The position numbers and the translations under genes are program-made. Shown piece by piece: positions 1-7,754 of a stretch of 64,000 nt of DNA; position 1 is the stretch's first letter, and each line of letters starts with the position of its first letter. The stretch spans positions 1,178,001 to 1,242,000 of the forward strand of contig NZ_CP061771.1 of NCBI RefSeq assembly GCF_011751885.2. The letters are read 5' to 3'. The notes beneath the pieces are model-generated. The model did not search any database and was not told the DNA's origin. It was given only the letters and a program-made list of their open reading frames with translations. The stretch is from Salinibacterium sp. ZJ450. GTDB lineage: Bacteria; Actinomycetota; Actinomycetes; Actinomycetales; Microbacteriaceae.

Positions 1-429
1 GGCCTTGCCTACTCGGTGTACTCGTTCGCGCCGAGCTATTCCGACGCGGGCGTGTTCGGCCTGTACGCCGGATGCTCGCCGTCGCGGGTCACTGAGGTGG
101 CCGAGCTGCTGCGCTCCGAGTTCCGCCGGATTGGCGCCGACGGCGTCACCGATGACGAGCTGCGTCGCGCTAAGGGCCAGCTGAGCGGCGCGTCGGCGCT
201 CGCTCTCGAAGACTCAGACACTCGTATGACGCGTCTCGGTCGCAGCGAGCTCACCCTCGGGGAGTTCGCCGACCTGGACGAGTCGCTACACCGTCTGGAT
301 GAGGTGACGGCCGATGGGGTACGCGAGCTTGCCTCCGACCTCACCAGCCGTCCATTGTCGATCGCCGCCGTTGGCGCGGTCGACGAATCACTGTTCGCGG
401 GACTCGAAGAGGAGCCATCCGCGGCCTGA
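1..429 (+). CDS. M16-family zinc metallopeptidase, C-terminal fragment
   Basis: This is the last 142 codons of a gene that begins left of the window. The reading frame is open from base 1, so no start is visible. The segment resembles the C-terminal inactive-like domain of M16 (insulinase/PepR-type) peptidases: a Tyr/Phe-rich strand, a long helix with the pattern TDDELRRAKGQL, and a closing region with ALALEDSDTRMTRLG. The HxxEH zinc site would lie in the missing N-terminal half. In Actinobacteria a gene of this kind usually follows pnp and precedes dapB, which fits the downstream order here. Family assignment is by pattern only; a processing-peptidase role is inferred. Confidence 0.75.
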   Translation, partial: GLAYSVYSFAPSYSDAGVFGLYAGCSPSRVTEVAELLRSEFRRIGADGVTDDELRRAKGQLSGASALALEDSDTRMTRLGRSELTLGEFADLDESLHRLDEVTADGVRELASDLTSRPLSIAAVGAVDESLFAGLEEEPSAA

Positions 430-444
430 TCGAAGCAGGATTGA

Positions 445-1047
445 ATGGTCCACTACCTCTACCTCGTTCGCCACGGCGAACAGGTCGACGCCGAACACGG
501 TCTGCCTGACGGGCCACTGAGCGGACGCGGCATCCGGCAAGCCGAAGCGATCGCCGAGCGTCTCGGTGGCGTGCCGTTCACGGCCGCCTGGACGTCGCCG
601 TTGCAGCGGGCCCAGGAGACGGCCCGCATCATGACTGAGCGGATGCCGGCGATCGAGCCCGAGCCGACCGCGCTGCTGATGGACTGCATCCCGGCCGGAC
701 CCACGCCAGACATGCCGCACGCGTTCGAGCCGTTCTACGGGTCGGTCACCCCGGAGGAAATCGCCGCCGGTGAGGCGCAGATGGCCGACGCTGTGGCCGA
801 ATGGATGCGTCCCTCGCGCGATGACCGGCACGAGCTGCTGATCACGCACAACTTCGTGATCTCCTGGTTCGTGCGCGAGGCGTTCGGCGCCCCGACCTGG
901 CGGTGGATGGGGCTGAACCAGGCCCACTGCGGGCTGACCATCATCCGGGTACGGAGCGCCAAACCGCCGGTGCTCGTGACGCACAACGACCTCGGTCACC
1001 TGCCGGCGGAACTGCGCACCGGGCTGCCGGAGAACCAGCCGTTCTAA
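445..1047 (+). CDS. Histidine phosphatase (phosphoglycerate-mutase-like) family protein
   Basis: A 200-residue cytoplasmic protein of the histidine phosphatase superfamily. The RHGE signature lies at residues 9-12, with His10 as the expected phospho-acceptor. A QRAQET segment supplies the second arginine region, and LLITHN near residue 135 supplies the second catalytic histidine. Superfamily members hydrolyse phosphate esters or act as mutases. The exact substrate cannot be read from sequence, and the short length argues against a true glycolytic mutase. The start follows the M16 gene by 15 bp and has a weak CAGGA ribosome site, so the two are probably cotranscribed. It converges with the HNH gene 20 bp downstream. 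Confidence 0.8.
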   Translation: MVHYLYLVRHGEQVDAEHGLPDGPLSGRGIRQAEAIAERLGGVPFTAAWTSPLQRAQETARIMTERMPAIEPEPTALLMDCIPAGPTPDMPHAFEPFYGSVTPEEIAAGEAQMADAVAEWMRPSRDDRHELLITHNFVISWFVREAFGAPTWRWMGLNQAHCGLTIIRVRSAKPPVLVTHNDLGHLPAELRTGLPENQPF

Positions 1048-1067
1048 CTTTCCCGGGTTAGGGGTGG

Positions 1068-2498
1068 TCAGTTTCCCTTGTCGGTGCGGGCTTTGCTGGC
1101 GGGTCGCCAGGTGCCGGTGGGGTCGATCCAGGGTGGTGCCTTGAGGTGGGGGACGCCGCGGATCATGCGGATGTCCCAGCCGGAGGTTTCGATGGTGCGG
1201 TGGTGGAACCAGCACAGGCTGACCCCGTTGTCGGTGTGGGTGAGGCCGTTTTTGGCCCAGTCCAGGACGTGGTGGATCTCGGTCCAGCCGGCGGGGATGT
1301 TGCAGCAGATGCAGCTGCCGTCGCGGAGGTTGATGGCGCGGCGTTGGGCGGGGGTGAACACGCGTTGTTTGGTGCCGAGTTCGATGATCCGGCCGAAGGA
1401 GTCGAATCTGACCGGTTGGATGCCGCCGGTGCAGGTCATCTGGTTGATCGCGGCCATCGAGATCGGGGTGGTGAGTCCGTCGATCCAGCCGGGTCCGCGG
1501 CCGCTGTTCAGGTCGGCGGCTTTGACGCTGACCAGCACGGTGGGGGAGGCGCCGCCGATGCGGGGGGCCGTGCCGGAGCGGGCGTGGCCGTCGACCAGGG
1601 CGGCGAGTACGTCGTGGCGTTGCTGGTCGGGGGTGCGGTCATCGCCGAGGGCCTCGGCGGTGGCGCGTTCGTCGTCGGTGAGGAACACCCCGGTGGTGTT
1701 CGGGGAGAGGTAGGCGTCGAAGAGCCGGTCCAGTTTCGCGGCGATCTCGGGGAGCAGGGCGTATTGGCCGCGGACCAGTCCGTCGCGCAGGTGGCCTTTG
1801 CCGAACATGCGGCTGCGCATGGCGCGTTCCTCGGAGGGTTGTAGCCCGTCGGGGTCGATCACGGCCCGCCAGACGGAGGCCTGGATGGCGATCTCATCGG
1901 CCGCGCAGGGCAACGGCGCCACGGCGGTGGCATCCGGGTCGGCATCGACAGCAGGGTCAGCATCGGGGTCGGTGTCCGGGTCGGTGCTGGTGGGGTGGGT
2001 TCCGGTGGCGGCGGCGACCAGTTCGGCCTCGGCGGCGGCCAGCTCGTCCGGGTGGGCGTTGGCCGGTTGCAGGCCCTTGACGATCGCCGCGGCGGCATCG
2101 ATACCGATCCGGCCGGCGGTGAGGGCCTCGGCGACCTGCGGGAACCGGCCCGGCAGTGCTTCGCCGCTGAGGGTGGTGTCCGGGTGCAGTTGCCGGCCGA
2201 GTTTCAGCCGTTGGTTGGCGGTCAGGCCGCCGATCAGGGTGACCCGTTCCAGCAGCTCGATCGCGTTCCGGCAGCCCTTCTGGTAGGCCAGGCCGTCCGG
2301 GCCGAGCTCGCGGCGGGAGCGGTCGCCGATCTCGCCGGCGGCCAGCACCCGGGCCCCGTCCACGGCGCGGCCGAGCCGCTCCACCGCGCCGGTCAGGATC
2401 AGCAGCTCCTCATCGGTCAGCGTCCGGACGCCGACCGGTCCGAGCAGGGCGGAGAGTTCCGCGCCGAGCTGGTCGAACTGGTCTGCGAGGGTTTCCAT
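1068..2498 (-). CDS. DUF222 domain-containing HNH endonuclease (13E12-type)
   Basis: A 476-residue protein with an N-terminal DUF222 region (about residues 20-370) and a C-terminal HNH nuclease domain. The HNH part shows a CICC cysteine cluster near residue 395, an EIHH pair followed by DWAKNGLTHTDNG, and a closing CWFHH, the usual metal/catalytic set. An acidic Asp/Pro-rich insert (about residues 165-195) splits the DUF222 part. Such genes occur as multicopy families in Actinobacteria. They behave like selfish or repeat-associated genes, and their substrate is unknown. A GAGGAGG ribosome site lies 12 nt before the ATG. It interrupts otherwise conserved housekeeping synteny, which suggests past insertion. 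Confidence 0.85.
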   Translation of the reverse strand: METLADQFDQLGAELSALLGPVGVRTLTDEELLILTGAVERLGRAVDGARVLAAGEIGDRSRRELGPDGLAYQKGCRNAIELLERVTLIGGLTANQRLKLGRQLHPDTTLSGEALPGRFPQVAEALTAGRIGIDAAAAIVKGLQPANAHPDELAAAEAELVAAATGTHPTSTDPDTDPDADPAVDADPDATAVAPLPCAADEIAIQASVWRAVIDPDGLQPSEERAMRSRMFGKGHLRDGLVRGQYALLPEIAAKLDRLFDAYLSPNTTGVFLTDDERATAEALGDDRTPDQQRHDVLAALVDGHARSGTAPRIGGASPTVLVSVKAADLNSGRGPGWIDGLTTPISMAAINQMTCTGGIQPVRFDSFGRIIELGTKQRVFTPAQRRAINLRDGSCICCNIPAGWTEIHHVLDWAKNGLTHTDNGVSLCWFHHRTIETSGWDIRMIRGVPHLKAPPWIDPTGTWRPASKARTDKGN

Positions 2499-2635
2499 GC
2501 CTTCTATGTTCCTCCTCTAGAACACAGATACGAAGGAATGTCGCAAATCTTGGGACAAGTCACCGAGCCAGCGCCTGTGGAGGAGAAGACGCCGCAAGAA
2601 AGGGGCGCAACAGCCACCCAGTGGCGCCAGCAACA

Positions 2636-2723
2636 GTGCGCTCAGCAGCCAGCGAAAGTGCGCTCAGCAGCCAGCGACGGTGCGCTCAGCAGCCGGCGAC
2701 GGTGCGCTCAGCAGCCGGCGCCG
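2636..2723. repeat. Tandem repeat, 22-bp unit, four copies
   Basis: Four head-to-tail units start at 2636, 2658, 2680 and 2702. Each begins GTGCGCTCAGCAGCC and varies at only a few positions (A/G at position 16 and the last two or three bases). They lie in the 256-bp gap between the HNH gene and ppx, upstream of the HNH gene. There are no spacers, so this is not CRISPR. The rest of the gap (2499-2635 and 2724-2754) shows no gene. Confidence 0.9.
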
Positions 2724-2754
2724 TGCGATGGAGTGAGGAGCCGCCCTCAGGCGG

Positions 2755-3687
2755 TCACACGCTCTCCAGCTGGTCCAGGTAGCGCAGCATCACGCCCTCG
2801 CGCATCGCCCACGGTGACACCTCGATCGAGTCCACCTTGAACGCGCGCATCGCCTCCTCGAGCACCACGGCGCCGGCGACGATCTGGAACGCCCTGTCCT
2901 CGGTCACGCCGGGCAGGGCGGGCCGGGAATCGGCAGGAATCCGCGCCAGCCGTGGCACCCAATCGCTAAGTTCCTTGAGACGCAGGATGCTGCGATCCTC
3001 CGCACCGAAACCGCGCACCGTCGACCCGGCGAGCCTGGCCAGCGACCGGATGGTCTTCGAGGAACCGATCATGTGGTCGGCGTCCGGCTGACCGCGGAAC
3101 TGCGGCAGCACGTCGCGGATCACCGCCCTGGCGTGCGCCCGCAGCGCGTCCACCTGTTCCGGCTGCGGCGGGTCGTCGCGCAAGAATCCCACCGTGGAGC
3201 GGCCGGCTCCGAGCGGCAGCGACAACGCGACATCCGGAATCTCATCCGATCCCGACGTGATCTCCAGCGACCCGCCGCCGATGTCGAACAGCAGGATGTG
3301 GCCGGACGACCAGCCATACCAGCGGCGCACGGCCAGGAAGGTAAGCCGGGCCTCGTCCTCGCCGGAGAGCACGCGCAGGGTGACGCCGGTCTCGCGGGCC
3401 ACTCGGTCCAGCACCTCCGGGCCGTTCAGGGCCTCGCGGATCGCCGACGTGGCCATCGGCAGAAACTCGTCGACGTCGGCGGCCTTGGCCTGTTCCGCGG
3501 CCGCCGCCACTGAGCTCAGCAGCGCCTGCACGCCCTGCTCGGTAATCGCGCCCTCCGGAGTGAGATGCCGCATCAGCCGCAGCACCCACTTCTGCGAGGC
3601 CGTCGGCACCGGTCGCGCGCCCGGGTGGGCGTCAACGATCAGCAGGTGGACGGTGTTCGAGCCGACGTCAAGTACTCCGAGGCGCAT
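2755..3687 (-). CDS. ppx: Ppx/GppA-family exopolyphosphatase
   Basis: A 310-residue ASKHA-fold phosphatase that in this family removes terminal phosphate from polyphosphate or converts pppGpp. The phosphate-1 loop is DVGSNTVHLL near the N-terminus. A second glycine-rich loop FDIGGGSLEI lies around residue 140, followed by LPLGAGRST. It is the short actinobacterial form without the extra C-terminal domain. The frame stays open another 73 codons upstream, but that part is a shadow of the neighbouring acetyltransferase. ATG at 3687 gives the canonical MRLGVLDVGSNT start and sits 6 nt after a TATCGT -10-like hexamer, which suggests a leaderless message. It overlaps the acetyltransferase 3' end by 20 bp. 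Confidence 0.9.
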   Translation of the reverse strand: MRLGVLDVGSNTVHLLIVDAHPGARPVPTASQKWVLRLMRHLTPEGAITEQGVQALLSSVAAAAEQAKAADVDEFLPMATSAIREALNGPEVLDRVARETGVTLRVLSGEDEARLTFLAVRRWYGWSSGHILLFDIGGGSLEITSGSDEIPDVALSLPLGAGRSTVGFLRDDPPQPEQVDALRAHARAVIRDVLPQFRGQPDADHMIGSSKTIRSLARLAGSTVRGFGAEDRSILRLKELSDWVPRLARIPADSRPALPGVTEDRAFQIVAGAVVLEEAMRAFKVDSIEVSPWAMREGVMLRYLDQLESV

Positions 3688-4198
3688 CCTGCGACGATAC
3701 GGCACCGGGTTGCAACGATTTGACGAACCAGTGGGTGGCGTTGCGGTTGTCGTTGTACGGCTCGGTCTCCGTGTAACCGCTCGAGCGGTACAGCCGGCCC
3801 GCGGCCTCCAGACTGGCGTTGGTATCGAGCACCAGCTCGTGCGCGCCGAAGGCCAGGGCCCGCCGTTCGAGCTCTGCCAGCAGCAGCCGGCCGTACCCGC
3901 GGCCACGGGTGTGCGGCTGCAGGAACAGGTGCTTCACCTCGTAGCGCAGCGGGTGATCTTGCATAGTCGGCAGCATCCGGATGCCGCCACAGCCGACATC
4001 CGCGGCGTCGCCGGCGAGGTCCTCACCCTCCACCACCAGGAACACCCCGCGCGGTGCCCGGAACTGCACCGGATCAGGTCGGTTCACCTCGTACTGGCCC
4101 ATGTCCTCGGGGAATCCGAGCGCCCGGCTCGCGAAATACTCGTCGAGCAGCGACTGCGCGGCACGGTCGGTCACGTCAACCTCACGGAAACTCACCAT
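3668..4198 (-). CDS. GNAT-family N-acetyltransferase
   Basis: A 176-residue acyltransferase of the GNAT fold. The acetyl-CoA pyrophosphate-binding motif A is visible as QPHTRGRGYGRLLLAELERR (about residues 92-111), preceded by the strand VKHLFL and followed by ELVLDTNASLEAAGRLYRSS, the usual motif B helix. The substrate is not recognisable. The last codons overlap the start of ppx, so the two are likely coexpressed. The ATG is preceded at 6 nt by TAGCCT and lacks a ribosome site, so it is probably leaderless. It is divergent from dapB with only 26 bp between start codons. Confidence 0.85.
   Translation of the reverse strand: MVSFREVDVTDRAAQSLLDEYFASRALGFPEDMGQYEVNRPDPVQFRAPRGVFLVVEGEDLAGDAADVGCGGIRMLPTMQDHPLRYEVKHLFLQPHTRGRGYGRLLLAELERRALAFGAHELVLDTNASLEAAGRLYRSSGYTETEPYNDNRNATHWFVKSLQPGAVSSQDAPRST
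3694..3699 (-). promoter_or_regulatory. -10 element of a likely leaderless ppx transcript
   Basis: The minus strand reads TATCGT, six bases before the ppx ATG, with no Shine-Dalgarno in between. The element lies inside the acetyltransferase coding region. It belongs to the recurring TANNNT-6/7 nt-start pattern of this window. Confidence 0.45.
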
Positions 4199-4204
4199 GT
4201 CTCA

Positions 4205-4218
4205 AGGCTAGCTAGCAT
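4205..4218. promoter_or_regulatory. Back-to-back -10 elements of the GNAT gene and dapB
   Basis: On the minus strand TAGCCT (4210 down to 4205) lies 6 nt before the GNAT ATG. On the plus strand TAGCAT (4213-4218) lies 6 nt before the dapB ATG. The two hexamers are 2 bp apart inside a GCTAGCTAGC stretch, so each -35 must fall inside the other gene's coding sequence. Confidence 0.5.
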
Positions 4219-4224
4219 TGCAGG

Positions 4225-4965
4225 ATGACTACGAAGGTTGCTGTTGTCGGGGCGACGGGCAAGATGGGCACGCTCGCGTGCCGCCTGGTGGAGGAGACCG
4301 ACGGCTTCGAGCTGGTCGCCCGTCTCGGCTCCGGCGGTGACCTGGCCGAGTTGCTCGGCGCCGACGTGGTCATCGATTTCACGGTGCCGCAGGTCTCGCC
4401 TGGCATCGTCGAGTACGCGGTCGAGCACGGCAAGTCGGTGCTGGTCGGCACCAGCGGCTGGTCGGCCGAGCGCATCATCAGCTTGGAGCGCACCGTCGCC
4501 GACGCGCCAGAGGTCGGGGTCATCATCGTGCCGAACTTCTCGCTCGGCTCGGTGCTCGCCACCTTCTTCTCCGCCATGGCGGCCCGGTTCTACGAGTCGA
4601 TCGAGATCATCGAGGCGCACCACGCCGGCAAGATCGACTCCCCATCCGGCACGGCGGTGCGCACCGCCGAGCTCATCGGCGAGGCGCGCCGCGCGCTCGG
4701 CCCGGTGATCGCGCCGCACGCCGACCAGCGAGCCCGCGGCCAGCAGGTCTCCAGCGTGCCGATCCACAGCCTGCGTATGCAGGGCGTCGTGGCCAAGCAG
4801 CAGGTCATCCTCGGCGGGCTGGGCGAGCAGCTCAGCATCACCCACGACACCCTGTCGCCCGCCGCATACGAGGCCGGCATCCTGCTGGCGCTGCGCGCTC
4901 TCGGCGACACCCGCGGCGTGGTGGTCGGGCTTGACCGGCTGATCGACCTGAGCGGCGCCGCGTGA
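4225..4965 (+). CDS. dapB: 4-hydroxy-tetrahydrodipicolinate reductase
   Basis: A 246-residue NAD(P)H-dependent reductase of the lysine/meso-diaminopimelate pathway. It reduces the DapA product to tetrahydrodipicolinate. The Rossmann motif VAVVGATGKMG lies at residues 5-15. The catalytic EAHHAGKIDSPSGTA segment places H132, H133 and K136 in the known active-site positions, and length matches the family. The start has no Shine-Dalgarno and sits 6 nt after TAGCAT. Its stop overlaps the start of the next gene (GTGA). DapA and DapF, other steps of the pathway, are encoded at about 9.3 and 24.7 kb. Confidence 0.97.
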   Translation: MTTKVAVVGATGKMGTLACRLVEETDGFELVARLGSGGDLAELLGADVVIDFTVPQVSPGIVEYAVEHGKSVLVGTSGWSAERIISLERTVADAPEVGVIIVPNFSLGSVLATFFSAMAARFYESIEIIEAHHAGKIDSPSGTAVRTAELIGEARRALGPVIAPHADQRARGQQVSSVPIHSLRMQGVVAKQQVILGGLGEQLSITHDTLSPAAYEAGILLALRALGDTRGVVVGLDRLIDLSGAA

Positions 4966-5396
4966 AGCGTATTGGCGTCGCCATCATGGCGGCCCTGCTC
5001 GTGCTGTACCTGCTGTTCACGGTGCAGTATGCCGTGATCCTCATCCTCGACGGGCAGCCGGTCACGCTGGCGCTCGGCATCGCCCTGTTTGTGCTGCCGC
5101 TGGTCGGCTTCTGGGCGCTGGTGGCCGAGGTGCTGTTCATGCTGCGCGCCCAGAAGCTGGCGAAGACGCTGGAGGCCGAGGGCGGCATGCCCGACGAGGA
5201 GCTGCCGCTGCTGCCGAGCGGCCGGGTCGACCAGACCGCGGCCGACGGAGTGTTTCCGCGCTACCAGGGCGAGGTGGAGGCAGCCCCGGACTCATGGCGC
5301 GCCTGGTTCAGGCTGGGCATCGCCTACGAGGCGAGCGGAGACCGCAAGCGCGCCCGCTGGGCCACCCGCAAGGCCATCGAGCTCGCCCGGCGGTAG
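4962..5396 (+). CDS. Small membrane protein with TPR-like C-terminus
   Basis: A 144-residue protein of unknown function. Two hydrophobic helices are clear (about residues 5-29 and 35-60), followed by a charged cytosolic tail. The tail ends in a tetratricopeptide-like helix pair with WRAWFRLGIAYEASGDRKRA near residues 115-135. The GTG start overlaps the dapB stop, so it is translationally coupled to dapB. It converges on the TIGR01777 gene with only 3 bp between stop codons. No enzymatic motif is visible. Confidence 0.75.
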   Translation: MKRIGVAIMAALLVLYLLFTVQYAVILILDGQPVTLALGIALFVLPLVGFWALVAEVLFMLRAQKLAKTLEAEGGMPDEELPLLPSGRVDQTAADGVFPRYQGEVEAAPDSWRAWFRLGIAYEASGDRKRARWATRKAIELARR

Positions 5397-5399
5397 CGC

Positions 5400-6338
5400 T
5401 CAGCGAACGAGCGCCGCGATCGCCTCGTCCACCGTCTGGTGACGGAACTCGAACCCGTCGGCCAGCAGCCGGGTCGGAGCCACCTTTTGGCTGGCCAGCA
5501 GCAGTTCCCTACCCGCCTCGCCCATCACCGTGGACACTAGGCTCTCCGGCAGCACCAGCTTCTGCCAACGGTGCATGGCCTTGGCCAGCTGGCTGGTGAT
5601 CCGGTCGCTGGTTGCCGGCACCGGACCTGCCAGGTTCACCGGTCCGTGCAGCCGGGACACCAGCAGATGCCGGATGGCCGCCGCCTCGTCGTACAGGCTG
5701 ATCCACGGCCAGTGCTGACCACCGCTGCCGATCCGGGCAGCGAGGCCCAGCCGGGTGAGCGGCAGCAGCGGCGCGAGTGCCCCGCCGCCGCGGCCGATCA
5801 CGACGCCAGAGCGCATCGACACCACCCTGGTCTTCTCCGGCGCCAGTTCGGCCACCTGCTCCCACGCCTGCACCAGGTCGGAGAAGAACCCGACGCCCTT
5901 CGGCGACTGCTCGGTCAGGCGTTCACCGGGTCGGTCGCCGTAGTAGCCCACCGCCGACGCGCTGAGGAACACCGCGGGCGGCTTGCTGGCCATGTTCATC
6001 GCCTCGGCCAACGCCTGCGTGGAGGTCACCCGCGAGCTGTACAGCGTGCGCTTGTAGTTGGCGGTCCACGGGATGCGCCCGGCCGACGCGCCGGACAGGT
6101 TTACGACGGCGTCGACCGTATCGAGCACCCGGAAATCGATCACCTTCGCCGCCGGCGCCCAGTTCACCTCGTCATCCGCCCGCGGTTGACGGCGCACCAG
6201 TTTAAGCACGGTGTGCCCGTCGGCCCGCAGCTGACGGGTCAGCTCGGTGCCGATGAACCCGTCCGCGCCGGAGATGAGGATGCGCTGTTGTCGTTTGCCG
6301 CGCAGATCACGCGGCGGTGTGGGCCGATCCGGGGTCAC
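5400..6338 (-). CDS. TIGR01777-family NAD-dependent epimerase/dehydratase
   Basis: A 312-residue extended short-chain dehydrogenase-like protein. The N-terminus has the nucleotide loop ILISGADGFIGTEL, followed by VVNLSGASAGRIPWT and the YYGDRPGERLTEQ active-site strand. The C-terminal DUF1731 part ends in LADGFEFRHQTVDEAIAALV. These are the hallmarks of TIGR01777 (YfcH/SulA-like) proteins, whose substrate is not established. The frame is open further upstream, but GTG at 6338 is favoured because its first base is the last base of the osmC stop codon (TAGTG), implying translational coupling to osmC. Length then fits the family. Confidence 0.88.
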   Translation of the reverse strand: MTPDRPTPPRDLRGKRQQRILISGADGFIGTELTRQLRADGHTVLKLVRRQPRADDEVNWAPAAKVIDFRVLDTVDAVVNLSGASAGRIPWTANYKRTLYSSRVTSTQALAEAMNMASKPPAVFLSASAVGYYGDRPGERLTEQSPKGVGFFSDLVQAWEQVAELAPEKTRVVSMRSGVVIGRGGGALAPLLPLTRLGLAARIGSGGQHWPWISLYDEAAAIRHLLVSRLHGPVNLAGPVPATSDRITSQLAKAMHRWQKLVLPESLVSTVMGEAGRELLLASQKVAPTRLLADGFEFRHQTVDEAIAALVR

Positions 6339-6763
6339 TACGCGAGGCTGGCTTCGAGCGTGATCGGCACGCCGGTAAGCGCCTGTGACACCGGGCAGTT
6401 CTGCTTGGCGTCTTCGGCGAGGCGTTCGAAGTCTTCCTCGCTGATGCCGGCGACCTTGGCGCTGACCAGCAGGTGGCTGCCGGTGATGCCCTCGCCCGGC
6501 TGGAAGGTGACCGCGGCGGTCACCTGCAGGCTCTCCGGCGGGGTGCCGTTCTTCGCGAGAATGCCCGAGAACGCCATCGAGTAGCAGGCGCTGTGCGCGG
6601 CGCCGATGAGCTCTTCCGGGTTGGTCTTGCCGGCTACCCCCTGCGACCGTGCGGCCCAGGTCACGGGGAACTCCGCCGCGTCTGAGGTGTCGAGTGAGGT
6701 GGTTCCCTTGCCGGACTCGAGGTCTCCGAACCACAGGGTGGTCGCTTCGCTGGTCACTGCCAT
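6338..6763 (-). CDS. osmC: OsmC/Ohr-family peroxiredoxin
   Basis: A 141-residue thiol peroxidase of the OsmC subgroup, which reduces organic hydroperoxides. The two redox cysteines are Cys60 (AAHSACYSM) and Cys123 (QNCPVS). The helix NPEELIGAAH precedes the peroxidatic cysteine, as in OsmC. A strong GAAGGAGGAG ribosome site precedes the ATG. It is the first gene of a two-gene minus-strand unit with the TIGR01777 gene. It is divergent from thyA across a 158-bp spacer that holds a strong hairpin. Confidence 0.93.
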   Translation of the reverse strand: MAVTSEATTLWFGDLESGKGTTSLDTSDAAEFPVTWAARSQGVAGKTNPEELIGAAHSACYSMAFSGILAKNGTPPESLQVTAAVTFQPGEGITGSHLLVSAKVAGISEEDFERLAEDAKQNCPVSQALTGVPITLEASLA

Positions 6764-6833
6764 TGTGCTCCTCCTTCAGGAAGTCTCCAGCCTAGGCGGT
6801 GCGACCGACGGCGCGCCTGCGAATGAGCAAGGC

Positions 6834-6860
6834 GCCTGTGCGCCAAAGCGGCGCACAGGC
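6834..6860. other. 11-bp perfect hairpin between osmC and thyA
   Basis: The arms GCCTGTGCGCC (6834-6844) and GGCGCACAGGC (6850-6860) are perfect inverted repeats around a 5-nt loop. It lies upstream of both divergent genes, so it is not a terminator of either. An operator or cruciform-type element is possible. Confidence 0.6.
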
Positions 6861-6908
6861 CCGGCGCTAAGCGCCACGTCGCGCACAAACGGGTCGGTCG
6901 CGGGCGGC

Positions 6909-6914
6909 TAGGGT
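6909..6914 (+). promoter_or_regulatory. -10 element of a likely leaderless thyA transcript
   Basis: TAGGGT ends 7 nt before GTG 6922. An upstream in-frame GTG at 6913 would lie inside this element, which favours 6922 as the real start. Confidence 0.5.
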
Positions 6915-6921
6915 GAAAGAC

Positions 6922-7743
6922 GTGGACGAGACTGTAGCCGTGACCCCGATTCCTACCCCGTACGAGGACCTGCTCCGCGACGTGCTCGCGAACGGAACCC
7001 GCAAGTCCGACCGCACCGGCACCGGAACCCGCAGCGTCTTCGGCCGCCAGATCCGCTTCGACCTGGCCAAGGGCTTCCCGCTCATTACAACCAAGCGGGT
7101 GCACTTCAAGTCGATCGCATACGAACTGCTGTGGTTCCTGCGCGGCGAGAGCAACGTCGGCTGGTTGCGGGAGCATGGCGTCACGATCTGGGACGAATGG
7201 GCGGATGCCGCGGGCGAACTCGGCCCGGTCTATGGGGTGCAGTGGCGGTCCTGGCCGACGCCGAACGGTGAGCAGATCGACCAGATCTCCGACGTGATCG
7301 AGGCGATCAAGGCCACCCCCGATTCCCGGCGCCTGATCGTGTCGGCATGGAACCCCGCCGACATCCCGAACATGGCACTGGCGCCCTGCCACGCCCTGTT
7401 CCAGTTCTACGTGGCAGACGGCAAGCTGTCCTGCCAGCTCTACCAGCGCAGCGCCGACCTGTTCCTCGGGGTGCCGTTCAACATCGCCAGCTACGCGCTG
7501 CTCACCCAGCTGGTCGCAGAGCAGGTCGGGCTCGAGCTCGGCGAGTTCGTCTGGACCGGCGGTGACTGCCACATCTACGACAACCACGTCGAGCAGGTCA
7601 CCGAGCAGCTCAGCCGCGACCCGTACCCGTACCCGCACCTGCGGATCGCGCCCCGCGACAGCATCTTCGACTACGAGTACTCCGACCTGGAGGTGCTGAA
7701 CTACCAGCACCATCCCGCCATCCGCGCCGCCGTCGCGGTCTGA
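6922..7743 (+). CDS. thyA: Thymidylate synthase
   Basis: A 273-residue ThyA that methylates dUMP to dTMP with methylenetetrahydrofolate. The folate/dUMP-binding [11 protein letters not shown] lies near residues 31-41, and the catalytic cysteine is Cys156 in [10 protein letters not shown]. The phosphate-binding SRR (residues 135-137) and QRSADLFLG(V)PFN segments are also present. GTG 6922 is chosen over in-frame GTG 6913 because of a TAGGGT -10 hexamer at 6909-6914. dfrA follows after 11 bp, a common pairing since ThyA oxidises the folate that DHFR regenerates. Confidence 0.97.
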   Translation: MDETVAVTPIPTPYEDLLRDVLANGTRKSDRTGTGTRSVFGRQIRFDLAKGFPLITTKRVHFKSIAYELLWFLRGESNVGWLREHGVTIWDEWADAAGELGPVYGVQWRSWPTPNGEQIDQISDVIEAIKATPDSRRLIVSAWNPADIPNMALAPCHALFQFYVADGKLSCQLYQRSADLFLGVPFNIASYALLTQLVAEQVGLELGEFVWTGGDCHIYDNHVEQVTEQLSRDPYPYPHLRIAPRDSIFDYEYSDLEVLNYQHHPAIRAAVAV

Positions 7744-7754
7744 GCGGAGCCGGC

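Noticed and set aside
1146-1844. Plus-strand Gly/Val/Ala-rich open frame opposite the HNH gene
   Set aside because: Low-complexity antisense shadow without a ribosome site.
2636-2723. CRISPR array
   Set aside because: The 22-bp units are directly adjacent with no spacers, and no cas gene is nearby.
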